64,000 nucleotides of DNA from Fibrobacter succinogenes (GTDB lineage: Bacteria; Fibrobacterota; Fibrobacteria; Fibrobacterales; Fibrobacteraceae). Positions 52,088 to 60,534 of this stretch are shown here, piece by piece. The stretch is from contig CACVQR010000006.1 of assembly GCA_902756345.1 (NCBI GenBank), positions 265,295 to 329,294 of the forward strand. The letters are read 5' to 3'. The position numbers and the translations under genes are program-made. Under the pieces are notes generated by a model. It did not search any database, was not told the DNA's origin, and worked only from the letters and a program-made list of their open reading frames with translations. The first letter of the stretch is position 1, and every line of letters begins with the position of its first letter.

Positions 52088-52880
52088 CCGCAAGCCACAA
52101 AAGCAAGGCGCCCACGGCGTTGCCCGCGTGATTTCCAAACGCGGCTATTGTAGCCGCAGCCAAGCCGAAAAGCTGGTACGCGAAGGCCACGTAATTCTCC
52201 GGGGCAAGCCTGTGCGCGACCCCGAATCGCCCGCCTACGAAAACGACGAAATCCTCGTCGACGGCACTCCCGTCACCACAAGCGAATTCGTCTACTTCGC
52301 CATGAACAAGCCCCGCGGAATCGTCACCACCGCAAGTGACGAAAAAGGCCGTAAGACCGTGATGGATTTATTCCGCGAAGAGTACGCCAAGATGTTTCCC
52401 GGCAAGCCCGTACCGCACATCGCGCCCGTAGGCCGCCTCGACGCCGCTAGCGAAGGCCTGCTGCTTTTTACGAACGACACGCAATGGGCCGACACACTGC
52501 TGAATCAAACCCGCTGTCATTCTGGAGCCGCAGGCGATAGAATCCACAAGCAATCCCACTTGAAAATCTACCGCGTGCAGGTCAAAGGCCACCCCACCGC
52601 TGACGACCTTGCGAAAATGGAATCCGGCTTCAGCGTCCCGCCCCGCATCTTCGGCGAAAGCGAAGAATTCATGCACGCCGAACGCGCCATTCTCCACAGC
52701 GAAGGCGAAAAGAACTGCTGGCTTGAAATCACATTGTCAGAAGGCAAGAACCGTGAAATCCGCCGCATGCTCGCCCACCTCGGCTACGAAGTCATGCGCC
52801 TCGTACGCATCCAGTTCGACAAATACACACTGGGCAATTTAAAGCCCGGAGAGCTGAGAGCGATGAGCCATAAGCTGTGA
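52074..52880 (+). CDS. RluB/RluE/RsuA-type pseudouridine synthase with in-frame repeat insertion
   Basis: A 268-residue protein. An S4 RNA-binding domain (ARVISKRGYCSRSQAEKLVREG) precedes the catalytic domain with GRLDAASEGLLLFTND (catalytic Asp) and EGKNREIRRMLAHLGYEVMRLVR. It converts uridine to pseudouridine in rRNA. Between LLNQT and HLKIYRVQVKG, where relatives have a short loop, there is an extra segment RCHSGAAGDRIHKQS coded by a dispersed repeat (52511-52556). The ATG at 52074 is preferred over TTG at 52062. The C-terminus (LRAMSHKL) also runs into GCTATGAGGTATGAGG repeat text. Confidence 0.92.
   Translation: MAFNNRKPQKQGAHGVARVISKRGYCSRSQAEKLVREGHVILRGKPVRDPESPAYENDEILVDGTPVTTSEFVYFAMNKPRGIVTTASDEKGRKTVMDLFREEYAKMFPGKPVPHIAPVGRLDAASEGLLLFTNDTQWADTLLNQTRCHSGAAGDRIHKQSHLKIYRVQVKGHPTADDLAKMESGFSVPPRIFGESEEFMHAERAILHSEGEKNCWLEITLSEGKNREIRRMLAHLGYEVMRLVRIQFDKYTLGNLKPGELRAMSHKL
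52511..52556. repeat. REP-like element inserted in frame in the pseudouridine synthase gene
   Basis: CGCTGTCATTCTGGAGCCGC then AGGCGATAGAATCCAC is the intergenic form TGTCATTCTG...GAATC. A related copy lies inside rsgA (GTGTCATTCTGAGCGAAGCC at 63133-63152). Confidence 0.75.
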
Positions 52881-53160
52881 GCTATGAGGTATGAGGTATA
52901 GGTTCTGTAGTTTTACTACTCATCGCTGACTGCGTAGAGGCGCGAGGTTAGTGAAAAAGAAGAGATTGCTGCTCCTTCGAACCTAACTCTATTAAGGCAA
53001 CGAATTGCATCGCAATTCTAGTTGCCAAGTATCGTATATCGCCTTTCGGCTCGCAATGAGAAACCCTAACCACTTCCTACTGTCTACTTCCTACTTACCT
53101 CACACCTCAAAGCGAGCTTGCGAGCGACCTCAAAGGCACGAAGTGCCGACCTCATTGCCC
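52861..53160. repeat. Repeat-only intergenic region between the pseudouridine synthase gene and ftsE
   Basis: Holds GCTATGAGGTATGAGGTATA, the hairpin GAATTGC-ATC-GCAATTC near 53004-53020, TTCCTACTGTCTACTTCCTA, GCGAGCTTGCGAGCGACCTC and GGCAC-GAA-GTGCC. No gene or tRNA is seen. It separates convergent genes. Confidence 0.7.
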
Positions 53161-53850
53161 CTAGATCAAGTCTCTGTTCAAGAGTTCGCCGTGGTCAAGA
53201 ACCAGGCGGCGGAAGGGGCTGTTCAAGTAAAAGTCCGGGTTATGCGTCGCCATCACCACGGTCGTCCCGCGGGCATTGATTTCCTTGAAAATCTTGAAGA
53301 CTTCTTCGGCGTTTTTCGGGTCAAGGTTACCGGTCGGTTCGTCCGCCAACAGCAAGTACGGGTTATGCACCATGGCGCGCGCAATCGCCACACGCTGCTG
53401 TTCACCGCCCGAAAGCGTATAGGGCATGGCAAAGCGTTTCTGGCTAATGCCCACAAGGGCTAAAGCATCGAACACAGCCGCATTAATCTTGCTGCTCGGA
53501 GTACCCACAATGCGGAGCGCAAGTGCCACATTCTCGAAAACATTGCGGTCCGGCAACAACTTAAAGTCCTGAAAAATAATTCCCATCTTGCGGCGAAGCG
53601 ACTGAATCTTGCTATCGGGCGTGTTCTTGCTGTCGTACAGGCAGTCGCCCGTAAACTTCACCATCACCTGGCCGCCACGTTCTTCGTCGGGGCGTTCGTC
53701 CATGTAAATCAGCTTCAAGAGCGTCGACTTACCAGCACCGGAATGCCCCGTCAGGAACACGAATTCACCCTTATGAATACGCAACGTCACATTGGAAAGA
53801 GCCTTCCAGTTATCCTCGTAAGATTTAGTGACGTGGTTAAAATGAATCAT
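53161..53850 (-). CDS. ftsE: Cell-division ABC ATPase FtsE
   Basis: A 229-residue ABC ATPase. Walker A is [12 protein letters not shown], the Q loop [16 protein letters not shown], the signature [14 protein letters not shown] and Walker [12 protein letters not shown]. The wording [17 protein letters not shown] is typical of FtsE, which with the membrane protein FtsX controls wall hydrolases at the septum. No ftsX is next to it: upstream is a SurA-like gene and downstream a repeat-only gap. A ribosome site AAGG precedes the ATG. A LolD-type ATPase is the main alternative. Confidence 0.85.
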   Translation of the reverse strand: MIHFNHVTKSYEDNWKALSNVTLRIHKGEFVFLTGHSGAGKSTLLKLIYMDERPDEERGGQVMVKFTGDCLYDSKNTPDSKIQSLRRKMGIIFQDFKLLPDRNVFENVALALRIVGTPSSKINAAVFDALALVGISQKRFAMPYTLSGGEQQRVAIARAMVHNPYLLLADEPTGNLDPKNAEEVFKIFKEINARGTTVVMATHNPDFYLNSPFRRLVLDHGELLNRDLI

Positions 53851-53859
53851 AAGAGCCTT

Positions 53860-53897
53860 TTAAACAATGGATTGCTTCGCTGCGCTCGCAATGACAT
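53860..53897. repeat. REP-like element GGATTGCTTCGCTGCGCTCG
   Basis: Fills the gap between the SurA-like gene and ftsE and continues with CAATGACATTATT. Compare the in-gene copy at 40205-40238. Confidence 0.7.
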
Positions 53898-53899
53898 TA

Positions 53900-55195
53900 T
53901 TATTCCGTCATGCGGATTTCGATATGGACTTCGTCACGCCACTTCTTTACCAGCGCTTCGAGCTTCTGATTTTCAAGATGGGTTGCAGCCATCTGTTCAA
54001 TCTTACCGTAGTCTTCTTCCAGAGTCAAATCACGAATCTGGCGAGAATCATCCAGACGGAACAAGTGGTAAGCGCCATCAATCAGAACAGGTTCCGAAAT
54101 TTCGCCCACGTTCAAGTTCGCAACCGGTTCCACATAGGCCGGTTCCATTTCGTTGCGCTGGAACCAACCGAGGCGGCCGCCGGCAAAGTTGCTGGACTTG
54201 TCTTCGCTAAACTTCTTGGCGGCAGCGGCAAAGCCTTCTGTCGTCTTGATAGCTTTTCTCAAAGAATCGGCACGGGCAAGAACCGCGGCAGAATCCTTCG
54301 CCGTCGGAATCGTGCGAAGCAAAATCTGGGCAGAACGCACACCGTCTTCTTTACGGCCAAGCACGCGGGCAATATGCCAGCCAAGTTTCGTCTTCACCGG
54401 GTTAGAAGAATACTGACCGTTCTTCAGCAAATCCAAGGCACGTTCAAAGGCAGGGTCCAGCTGTCCACGCTTAAAGTATCCCAAGTCACCACCCTTGGCA
54501 GCAGAAGTATCCTGCGAATGGGCCTTCGCCAACAGTTCGAAGCTCATACCCAGGTTCAAGGTGTCGATCAAGGCATCCGCGATACGTTTCACCGAATCCA
54601 CAATCATGGAATCCGGTTCAATCGGCAACTGAATATGGCTCAACAGCACGCAATTGAACTGCTGCGGAATAGAATCCTTGTAATTTGCAAAAAAGGCATC
54701 CACTTCTTTTTTGGTCGGCGTAACAGAACCGACGTGGCGCTGACGCACACGGGCCATTTCAATGTGGTTGCGAATCTGCTTCGAAAGTTGGTCGCGGTAC
54801 TGCGCCATGCTAATGCCGAGCTGGGCACGAATCGCCTTTTCGAGCGTCGCAAGGTCCGTATTCTGGCTTGCGGCAAGCTGCGACAAATGGGCGTTCACGC
54901 GCTGGTCGACTTCGGCATCGGTAATCACAATAGAATCGCGGTCAATGCGGCTCAACAAGACCTTTTCTTCAATCATCTGGTCAAGCACATACTTGCGCTG
55001 GTCCGCTTCGGACATCGCAGAACCTTCGGGCGTTTCCTGAAAACGGTACAAGTTGTTCAAGAATTCCGAACGCATAATCGGCTTGCCATCGACCACGGCC
55101 GCAACCCCTTCCATCAACACGGGTTCAGCCATGGCAAATGCGGCTAACGCACTCAACGAAATAACAAATTGTTTCACTGCAACAGGAAACTTCAT
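53900..55195 (-). CDS. SurA-like periplasmic peptidyl-prolyl isomerase/chaperone
   Basis: A 431-residue exported protein. After the signal peptide an N-terminal SurA-type helical domain begins VAAVVDGKPIMRSEF, with DQMIEEKVLLSR. Two parvulin-like domains follow (about residues 180-280 and 290-395), with HSQDTSAAKGGDLGYFKRGQLDPAFERAL and KFSEDKSSNFAGGRLGWFQRNEMEPAY. SurA guides outer-membrane proteins to the BAM machine, useful here given the many predicted barrels. Its ATG shares a base with the stop of the upstream PpiC-like lipoprotein gene (TAATG). Confidence 0.9.
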   Translation of the reverse strand: MKFPVAVKQFVISLSALAAFAMAEPVLMEGVAAVVDGKPIMRSEFLNNLYRFQETPEGSAMSEADQRKYVLDQMIEEKVLLSRIDRDSIVITDAEVDQRVNAHLSQLAASQNTDLATLEKAIRAQLGISMAQYRDQLSKQIRNHIEMARVRQRHVGSVTPTKKEVDAFFANYKDSIPQQFNCVLLSHIQLPIEPDSMIVDSVKRIADALIDTLNLGMSFELLAKAHSQDTSAAKGGDLGYFKRGQLDPAFERALDLLKNGQYSSNPVKTKLGWHIARVLGRKEDGVRSAQILLRTIPTAKDSAAVLARADSLRKAIKTTEGFAAAAKKFSEDKSSNFAGGRLGWFQRNEMEPAYVEPVANLNVGEISEPVLIDGAYHLFRLDDSRQIRDLTLEEDYGKIEQMAATHLENQKLEALVKKWRDEVHIEIRMTE

Positions 55196-56019
55196 TACTT
55201 TTCCTTTTCGCTAAACACATTCATCTGCGAGAAAATCGGGCGTGCCTTCTTCCATTCCTTCTTCAGGCGGGCAAACACGGTCTTCTGGTGTTCGACCCAG
55301 GCGCGGGCTGCCACATCTTCGGCGACTTCGGCATAGGGCAACACATCGGCAGAATCGAGTCTCGACAGCACAACGACAGCCTTGAGCTGGCCACCGCAAA
55401 GCTTAACCTGCGAAAGCTTGCCGAATTCCACATCGGTAAACGACGGCAAAATGCAGCTATCGGGGCTAACGGCAACCGTATCAAAGCGTTCAATGCGCTT
55501 CACCATCCAGCTTGCAGCCGGATAAGTTTCATAAGTCAGCTTCTTATGTCCCTTATAGTACATTTCAGCCATCTGCCAATCCTTAAAGTAAATCACGGCA
55601 CCAGTCAGCAAGTTCCTGCCGCGCACAAACAATTCCGGATGGGCATGGTAGTAATCCAGCTTTTCGGTATCGCCAAGCATCATGGTGTCGGCAAACGTCT
55701 GCAAGTAATAGTCCACCGTGATCTTGCGCTCGGTACGTCTTACCTGTTCCTGAACGGCGGGGTCCTTCCAGAAGCCCTTGGCCATGGCTTCCTGGTAAAT
55801 GGTTTCTTCATCAATCCAATGTTCCAGGAACGTCAGCTTTTCGCGGTCCGTCATGTAATCCCATTCAGGGACAAGACGGTAAAGTTCGGCCTGACGGAGT
55901 TTGGTTTCGCCCACCGAAACCACAACCGGGTCTTCCTTGGAAAATGGAACATCGCAGCCCGTCAAGCAAAAGAACGAGCATGCACAAACAGTCAGCAGAG
56001 AACGGATAATTTTATTCAT
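55195..56019 (-). CDS. PpiC/SurA-related lipoprotein
   Basis: A 274-residue lipoprotein (lipobox LTGC) with VVSVGETKLRQAELYRLVPEW, the start seen in SurA/PrsA N-terminal domains, and FLEHWIDEETIYQEAMAKG. It lacks an obvious complete parvulin core, so it may be a chaperone-only relative. A longer frame to 56082 is rejected; the ATG at 56019 leads directly into the signal peptide. A TAAATTTA box is 6 nt upstream and no ribosome site is seen. Translation is coupled to the SurA-like gene that follows. Confidence 0.78.
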   Translation of the reverse strand: MNKIIRSLLTVCACSFFCLTGCDVPFSKEDPVVVSVGETKLRQAELYRLVPEWDYMTDREKLTFLEHWIDEETIYQEAMAKGFWKDPAVQEQVRRTERKITVDYYLQTFADTMMLGDTEKLDYYHAHPELFVRGRNLLTGAVIYFKDWQMAEMYYKGHKKLTYETYPAASWMVKRIERFDTVAVSPDSCILPSFTDVEFGKLSQVKLCGGQLKAVVVLSRLDSADVLPYAEVAEDVAARAWVEHQKTVFARLKKEWKKARPIFSQMNVFSEKEK

Positions 56020-56108
56020 CGGGGCTAAATTTAGAAAAAACCGAGCCCGCCGCCCACTCAAACAACACTCTTTTACTTTCAATCAGGCTTTTTTCTAAAG
56101 CCGCAATC

Positions 56109-57527
56109 CTAGAATTGGAAATAAAGGAACGGATTGTAGCTTTGTGTAAACAAAGCGAGAATGGCCACGATAAAGATGGCCAAGGCCACCGCCATACGAA
56201 CCGGCGAAACCTTGCTGCACCAATCAAAGCTACGGAACTTCCAGAACGAAAGCAAGGCCGCAAGAGCCATAAAGAACAGACACGTCGGCGTAAAGATTTC
56301 AGCCGACAGAATCGCATCGGCAGAACTCACCGCATTGAACCCAAACATGCTCTTCCACATGCGCCAGGCCTCGCCAATGCTGTCGGCACGGAACAGCACC
56401 CAGCCAAACAGCACAATCACCTGCGTAATCAGGACCTGCACCAGCTTGGGCGCCTTGTAATAGAAAGCGTTCTTGTTGTTCGCGCGTTCCACGATCATAA
56501 AGAAGGCATGGTACAGGCCCCAGCAAACAAACGTCCAGTTGGCACCGTGCCACACACCGCTCACGAACATCACCAGGAACAGGTTAAAGTACAGGCGGGC
56601 TGTGCCCACGCGGTTGCCGCCCAGCGGAATATACAAGTAATCGCGGAACCAGCTCGTGAGCGAAATATGCCAGAACTTCCAGAACTCGGTAATGCTCTTG
56701 GAACGGTACGGGCCGTTAAAATTACGCGGAAAGTGGAACCCGAGCATGAGCCCAAGGCCAATCGCCATGTTCGAATACGCCGAAAAATCAAAGTAAATCT
56801 GGAACATGTACGCAAGCGAACCCCACCAGCTGTTCAGCACGCCGGGAGCATCGGCCGCAAACACGCGGTCCGCAATAATGCCCACCTGGTTTGCAAGGAA
56901 TATCTTTTCGGCAAAGCCAAAACAGAAAAACGATATGCCGCGCACAAAATTTTCGAGCGTATGCGTACGGGTCGCAAGTTCCTCGGCCACGGTATTGTAA
57001 CGGACAATCGGGCCCGCCACCAACTGCGGGAACAAGGCCACGTAGCAAGCAAATGTCGCAAAGTCCTTTACCGGAGGAGCAGTCCCGCGCCACACGTCAA
57101 TCGCGTAACTCATGGACTGGAACGAATAGAACGAAATACCCACCGGCAAGAGCACCGTCATGACAGAGAACGGTTCACAACCGAGCTTTGTAATGACATC
57201 GTTCACGATGCCCATGCCGAACATGTAATACTTAAAGTAAGCAAGCGCCCCGAGGTTCACCGCAATAGCGGCCCCCAGTGCCAGATTCCGTTGCAGTTTA
57301 GAAGCCCCCGGAGCCGAAATAAAGCGGCCGGCCACGTACACCACCAGGGTGCAACCGAACATCAGGAACACAAGCCATGGTTCAAGCCAACCGTAAAAAA
57401 CGTAGCTAAAAATCGTGATGAAAAAATTCAGCGTCGAGTGCTTCGCGTGCAGTTTGTACAACACGAAATAACCGACCAGGAACGTCGGCAAGAAATAGAA
57501 AAGGAATAGCTGGGAGGAGAAGACCAT
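56109..57527 (-). CDS. MBOAT-family membrane O-acyltransferase (AlgI/DltB-like)
   Basis: A 472-residue membrane protein with about eleven helices. Hallmarks of the AlgI type are present: LLPVGISFYSFQSMSYAIDVWRG, FPQLVAGPIVRY, NFNGPYRSKSITEFWKFWHISL, RDYLYIPLGGNR and the catalytic-His block VSGVWHGANWTFVCWG. These enzymes move an acetyl group from the cytoplasm to a partner that modifies a surface polymer. A matching AlgJ/AlgX-like lipoprotein is encoded at 46832-48805. It begins downstream of a repeat-filled gap (57540-57615). Confidence 0.93.
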   Translation of the reverse strand: MVFSSQLFLFYFLPTFLVGYFVLYKLHAKHSTLNFFITIFSYVFYGWLEPWLVFLMFGCTLVVYVAGRFISAPGASKLQRNLALGAAIAVNLGALAYFKYYMFGMGIVNDVITKLGCEPFSVMTVLLPVGISFYSFQSMSYAIDVWRGTAPPVKDFATFACYVALFPQLVAGPIVRYNTVAEELATRTHTLENFVRGISFFCFGFAEKIFLANQVGIIADRVFAADAPGVLNSWWGSLAYMFQIYFDFSAYSNMAIGLGLMLGFHFPRNFNGPYRSKSITEFWKFWHISLTSWFRDYLYIPLGGNRVGTARLYFNLFLVMFVSGVWHGANWTFVCWGLYHAFFMIVERANNKNAFYYKAPKLVQVLITQVIVLFGWVLFRADSIGEAWRMWKSMFGFNAVSSADAILSAEIFTPTCLFFMALAALLSFWKFRSFDWCSKVSPVRMAVALAIFIVAILALFTQSYNPFLYFQF

Positions 57528-57539
57528 AGAAATCAGTTG

Positions 57540-57615
57540 GTAGAGCTTAGTTGGTAGAACTTAGAAAAATGAGATTATCTAAGTTCTAAGTTCTAAGTTC
57601 TAAGCTCTAAGTTCT
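57540..57615. repeat. Tandem TTCTAAG repeats
   Basis: GTTGGTAGAGCTTAGTTGGT, then TTCTAAGTTCTAAGTTCTAA and TCTAAGTTCTAATC, a 7-nt period with opposite-strand copies to the left. It separates the MBOAT gene from the upstream exported-protein gene. Confidence 0.8.
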
Positions 57616-57617
57616 AA

Positions 57618-58016
57618 TCACTCATTCACCTCGATAGCAAGATAGCGCGGAGATTCGTCGTCAAAGTATTCGTCTTCGACAGCACCGTCCCAGTTGCCTT
57701 CGAGCGGCACAAGTTTGAGCTTATGCTTGGCCTTGGCCTTGAATTCACCCACATTGCCCTTGGACTTGTCGGCCATTTTGTCCTTGACCTTGCCGCGAGC
57801 AATGAGCGGGTTGTATACGCCCACCAGCACGTCCTTGGCGTCCAGTTTGCCCGATTCCACCTTGAGCACCTTGTACTTGAACACGTACACGTAGCTGTAC
57901 AGGTCGTTACTCGGCATCTTGCCCGGAATTTCGGTCAGACGGGCTTCGACAGCGATAGGATCAGCCACCGCAAAGACCGCAGCGGCAAACAGAATGGCAA
58001 TCAATTTTTTCAGCAT
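57618..58016 (-). CDS. Small exported protein of unknown function
   Basis: A 132-residue protein with signal peptide MLKKLIAILFAAAVFAVADP and a mixed, Lys/Asp-rich mature part (YVYVFKYKVLKVESGKL, KGNVGEFKAKAKHKL, EDEYFDDESPRYLAIEV). I do not recognise a family. The ATG at 58016 has GGAG upstream; the longer frame to 58136 overlaps the neighbouring lipoprotein gene. Confidence 0.65.
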   Translation of the reverse strand: MLKKLIAILFAAAVFAVADPIAVEARLTEIPGKMPSNDLYSYVYVFKYKVLKVESGKLDAKDVLVGVYNPLIARGKVKDKMADKSKGNVGEFKAKAKHKLKLVPLEGNWDGAVEDEYFDDESPRYLAIEVNE

Positions 58017-58053
58017 AATGCCTCCGAGGCCTAATATAGAAAATCTCGGCCGC

Positions 58054-59037
58054 CTAGTCGTCCAAAATGCAGCGGACTGACATTCCCCAATCAACGCTAT
58101 AAGCCTCCCAATAGGAATACAAATCGCTGCGATCATTCAACAAACAGCGATATTCGTAATCATTTGAGGTCCAATACACGCCGTGTGCACCGCCACAAAC
58201 GTGGACATTTCCAAAATATCGGCTAGAAAGGCCCGAAAAGCCATAAAGATCCGACCCTATTTCACCTGTCCAGGTACTAACGGATTTTAAGCTATTGCCC
58301 ACCTCGGTGCTATCCCCAAGCTCAAGAGCGACAAAATCTTCAAGGACATCCCATTCTTTGCCGCTTGGCAAATGCCAGCCCACGGGGCAAACCGTCAACG
58401 CTTCTTCCTGATAATAAAGGCGGCCGTAGGTATAACAAGCGGTTGGTTCATCCAAGTAGCATCTACTTTTCGCAGAAATGTAATTCAAGTTTTGAGCCAT
58501 CCAAGTCTGCGAGCCAATCTTTACCGTGCGATAAACCTGGCCATCGCGGGAATCCAAGAACTGACCGTACAATCCGGAACCAAGCATCTTTTTATTCAAA
58601 AAACCTTTATAGACGCAAGAATATTCCAGGCAATCATATTCCTGCGTTAAGTCAATGACCACGCGCGACGAAGACGAGGTTTCTTCCGACGAAGAAGATT
58701 CCGGCAAAGATTCCGAAGAACTTGAAGCATGCTTCTTGGAAGACGACGAAGATTTCGCCTTTTTCGAAGAACTGGAACGTTCCATCCTGAACCACAAGCC
58801 CTCTATACACCGGTAGTACGAGCCATCATTCACCACCAAAGACTGCTTGGGGAAAGAATTCCCCGTGCATGTCCCCATGTCGTACGGGGCTTCATCCAAA
58901 TTCAAATCTTCATCGAAGTAATCGTCTTCGGGGGATCCAACCGGAGAACCCGTCTCCACAATTCTATCGTCACCGCCGCACGCACTCAAAGCCAGCGCCG
59001 CCAACAACATTGTGTACCGCAAAAAAACTTTGCGCAT
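58054..59037 (-). CDS. Fib_succ_major-domain lipoprotein
   Basis: A 327-residue lipoprotein (lipobox LSAC). A Ser-rich linker with Lys and Glu (about residues 100-135) separates a short N-terminal part from the C-terminal Fib_succ_major domain (about 140-327): TVKIGSQTWMAQNLNY, ACYTYGRLYY, VCPVGWHLPSGKEWDVL, YWTSNDYEY and SVRCILDD. This domain is very abundant in Fibrobacter and its role is unknown; adhesion or glycan binding is often supposed. The ATG at 59037 has AAGGAG upstream. Confidence 0.9.
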   Translation of the reverse strand: MRKVFLRYTMLLAALALSACGGDDRIVETGSPVGSPEDDYFDEDLNLDEAPYDMGTCTGNSFPKQSLVVNDGSYYRCIEGLWFRMERSSSSKKAKSSSSSKKHASSSSESLPESSSSEETSSSSRVVIDLTQEYDCLEYSCVYKGFLNKKMLGSGLYGQFLDSRDGQVYRTVKIGSQTWMAQNLNYISAKSRCYLDEPTACYTYGRLYYQEEALTVCPVGWHLPSGKEWDVLEDFVALELGDSTEVGNSLKSVSTWTGEIGSDLYGFSGLSSRYFGNVHVCGGAHGVYWTSNDYEYRCLLNDRSDLYSYWEAYSVDWGMSVRCILDD

Positions 59038-59144
59038 TCCGTTCTCCTTCTTTACAACAAAGTTCCCTTCTCTTCGCAATATAAAAATTTAGTTTAACAC
59101 ACCCTTGGGGAGCTCCCATAGATTTTTGCCAGTATACATAACAG

Positions 59145-59171
59145 AAAAAGGTCCCGACTTTCATCGGAACC
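59145..59171 (-). terminator. Terminator of the tRNA-Asn transcript
   Basis: GGTCCCGA (59150-59157) and TCGGAACC (59164-59171) form an 8-bp stem with one G-T wobble, followed on the minus strand by five T residues. Confidence 0.85.
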
Positions 59172-59178
59172 TTTTTCA

Positions 59179-59251
59179 CTGCTTCACTTGGACTCGAACC
59201 AAGGACAACGCGATTAACAGTCGCGGGCTCTACCAACTGAGCTATGAAGCA
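59179..59251 (-). tRNA. tRNA-Asn (anticodon GTT)
   Basis: A 73-nt cloverleaf on the minus strand: acceptor TGCTTCA / TGAAGCA, D arm GCTC...GAGC, anticodon stem CGCGA / TCGCG around CTGTTAA (anticodon GTT), T arm CTTGG-TTCGAGT-CCAAG, discriminator G. The 3' CCA is not encoded. A TATATTTG box lies upstream at 59291-59298 and a terminator follows. Confidence 0.96.
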
Positions 59252-59290
59252 ATTTGGTTTTGCCTTTGAGATTGCTCTCATCGACGGCAC

Positions 59291-59298
59291 CAAATATA
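59291..59298 (-). promoter_or_regulatory. Putative -7 element TATATTTG of tRNA-Asn
   Basis: A full TAnnTTTG match 40 nt upstream of the mature tRNA 5' end. This would give a precursor with a 5' leader of about 35 nt. Confidence 0.45.
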
Positions 59299-59384
59299 GA
59301 TATTCAGAATATTTCGTCAAGGGGTAAGGGCGAATTTTTTGCGTTTTTTTTGAAAAAAATCGTTTTCGAGTGCATTTCGCAATT

Positions 59385-60422
59385 TTAGACGCCGCTTTTA
59401 GCCCTTTCCACCAGTTCTGCCATGTCTGCCGGATAGTCTTGGCTGTCGAAAACGCGCGATTCTTTCCAGTAGGGCAACTGGATTTCCACCTTGTACGCAT
59501 AAAGCATCTGCGATTTGCCGCCGAGGGCCTTTAGGTCTTCGGCGGAAAGGCCTTCTTCGGAATTGTCGATAGAAGGATCGCGCGACCAGGAGCGCGACAT
59601 CTTCTCGTAGTAGATTCCATCGAAGCTGTACAGGCGGTCGCCCAGAATCGGGTACCCGAGTTCTGCGAGGTGAGCCCGAATCTGGTGCTTGCGGCCCGTC
59701 AAGAGTTCGGCCTCCACCACCGAATATTTCGTCTCGCCGCCCACCGGTTGCGATAACTCGCCCACGCCCACCTTTCTGAAGCGCGTGTGGCAGGGTTTGC
59801 CGTCTTCAAAGTGGTGCATACGGAGCCGCAAGCGGTCCGCGGGGTCTTCGCGCAAAGACATCGTGCAATCTACAGGCTCGCCCGCAGGGGTTCCTTCAAC
59901 CGCGAAGTCCCCGCGCACAACCGCCATGTAGAATTTCTTCAGCAAGATTCGGTCCAGATTCTTCTGGAACCGCGCCGCCGACTCGGCATACTTCGCAAAC
60001 AGCATGAGCCCGCCCGTGTCGCGGTCCAGGCGGTGCATCGGGGTCGCCGTCTCGTAATCTGTCCCACGGCGCACAATCGAGGTAAAGGTATTGTAGAATA
60101 TGTGCCCCGTATGGTGTACCGGCACGCCCGCAGGCTTTGCCACCAGCATGAATTCGTCGTCTTCGAACACGACCTTAAAATCCGTCGGAACTTCGGGCTC
60201 GGTATAGTTCGTTACGTGGTAAACCACCTTGTCGCCGCGGTGCGCCACCGTTTCAAGAGTCGCCGTCTCGCCATTCACCGCGACAAAACCGCCTGCAATT
60301 TTTTCGCCCCACAGTTCGCGGCTATGGTAGGTAAAACGCTTGCAAAGCGAATCGAGCAGCAGCCAGCCCTCGTGTTCGGGCTGCACCACGCTCTCGAAAT
60401 ACATATCAGAAGGTACTGGCAT
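59385..60422 (-). CDS. RluA-family pseudouridine synthase
   Basis: A 345-residue enzyme with the RluA motif HRLDRDTGGLMLFAK (catalytic Asp), VAKPAGVPVHHTG upstream and LLTGRKHQIRAHLAELGYPILGD downstream. An N-terminal region of about 85 residues may be an S4-like domain. It makes pseudouridine in rRNA or tRNA; the site cannot be told. It is not related closely to the RsuA/RluB-type protein at 52074. T-rich runs just past the stop may terminate it before tRNA-Asn. Confidence 0.92.
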   Translation of the reverse strand: MPVPSDMYFESVVQPEHEGWLLLDSLCKRFTYHSRELWGEKIAGGFVAVNGETATLETVAHRGDKVVYHVTNYTEPEVPTDFKVVFEDDEFMLVAKPAGVPVHHTGHIFYNTFTSIVRRGTDYETATPMHRLDRDTGGLMLFAKYAESAARFQKNLDRILLKKFYMAVVRGDFAVEGTPAGEPVDCTMSLREDPADRLRLRMHHFEDGKPCHTRFRKVGVGELSQPVGGETKYSVVEAELLTGRKHQIRAHLAELGYPILGDRLYSFDGIYYEKMSRSWSRDPSIDNSEEGLSAEDLKALGGKSQMLYAYKVEIQLPYWKESRVFDSQDYPADMAELVERAKSGV

Positions 60423-60445
60423 AAGAAAAATCAGACTACAGGGTT

Positions 60446-60534
60446 CAAATGTGTGATGTGTGATGTGTGATGTGTGATGTGTGATTAGTCATTATTCATT
60501 TCACATTTCACACTTCACATTACACACCATCCAT
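60446..60534. repeat. Tandem ATGTGTG repeat with inverted half
   Basis: About five copies of the 7-nt unit ATGTGTG, then a short spacer and the opposite-strand form CATTTCACATTTCACACTTC. It could form a long imperfect hairpin between the RluA-type gene and nadD. Same family as 19236-19307. Confidence 0.85.

Noticed and set aside
58970..59500. A 176-codon minus-strand frame across the tRNA-Asn gene
   Set aside because: It covers a clear tRNA, its terminator and the start of the Fib_succ_major lipoprotein in another frame.
60449..60485. CRISPR-like array from the regular ATGTGTG repeats
   Set aside because: The unit is 7 nt with no spacers and no cas genes nearby; it is a simple short-period repeat.
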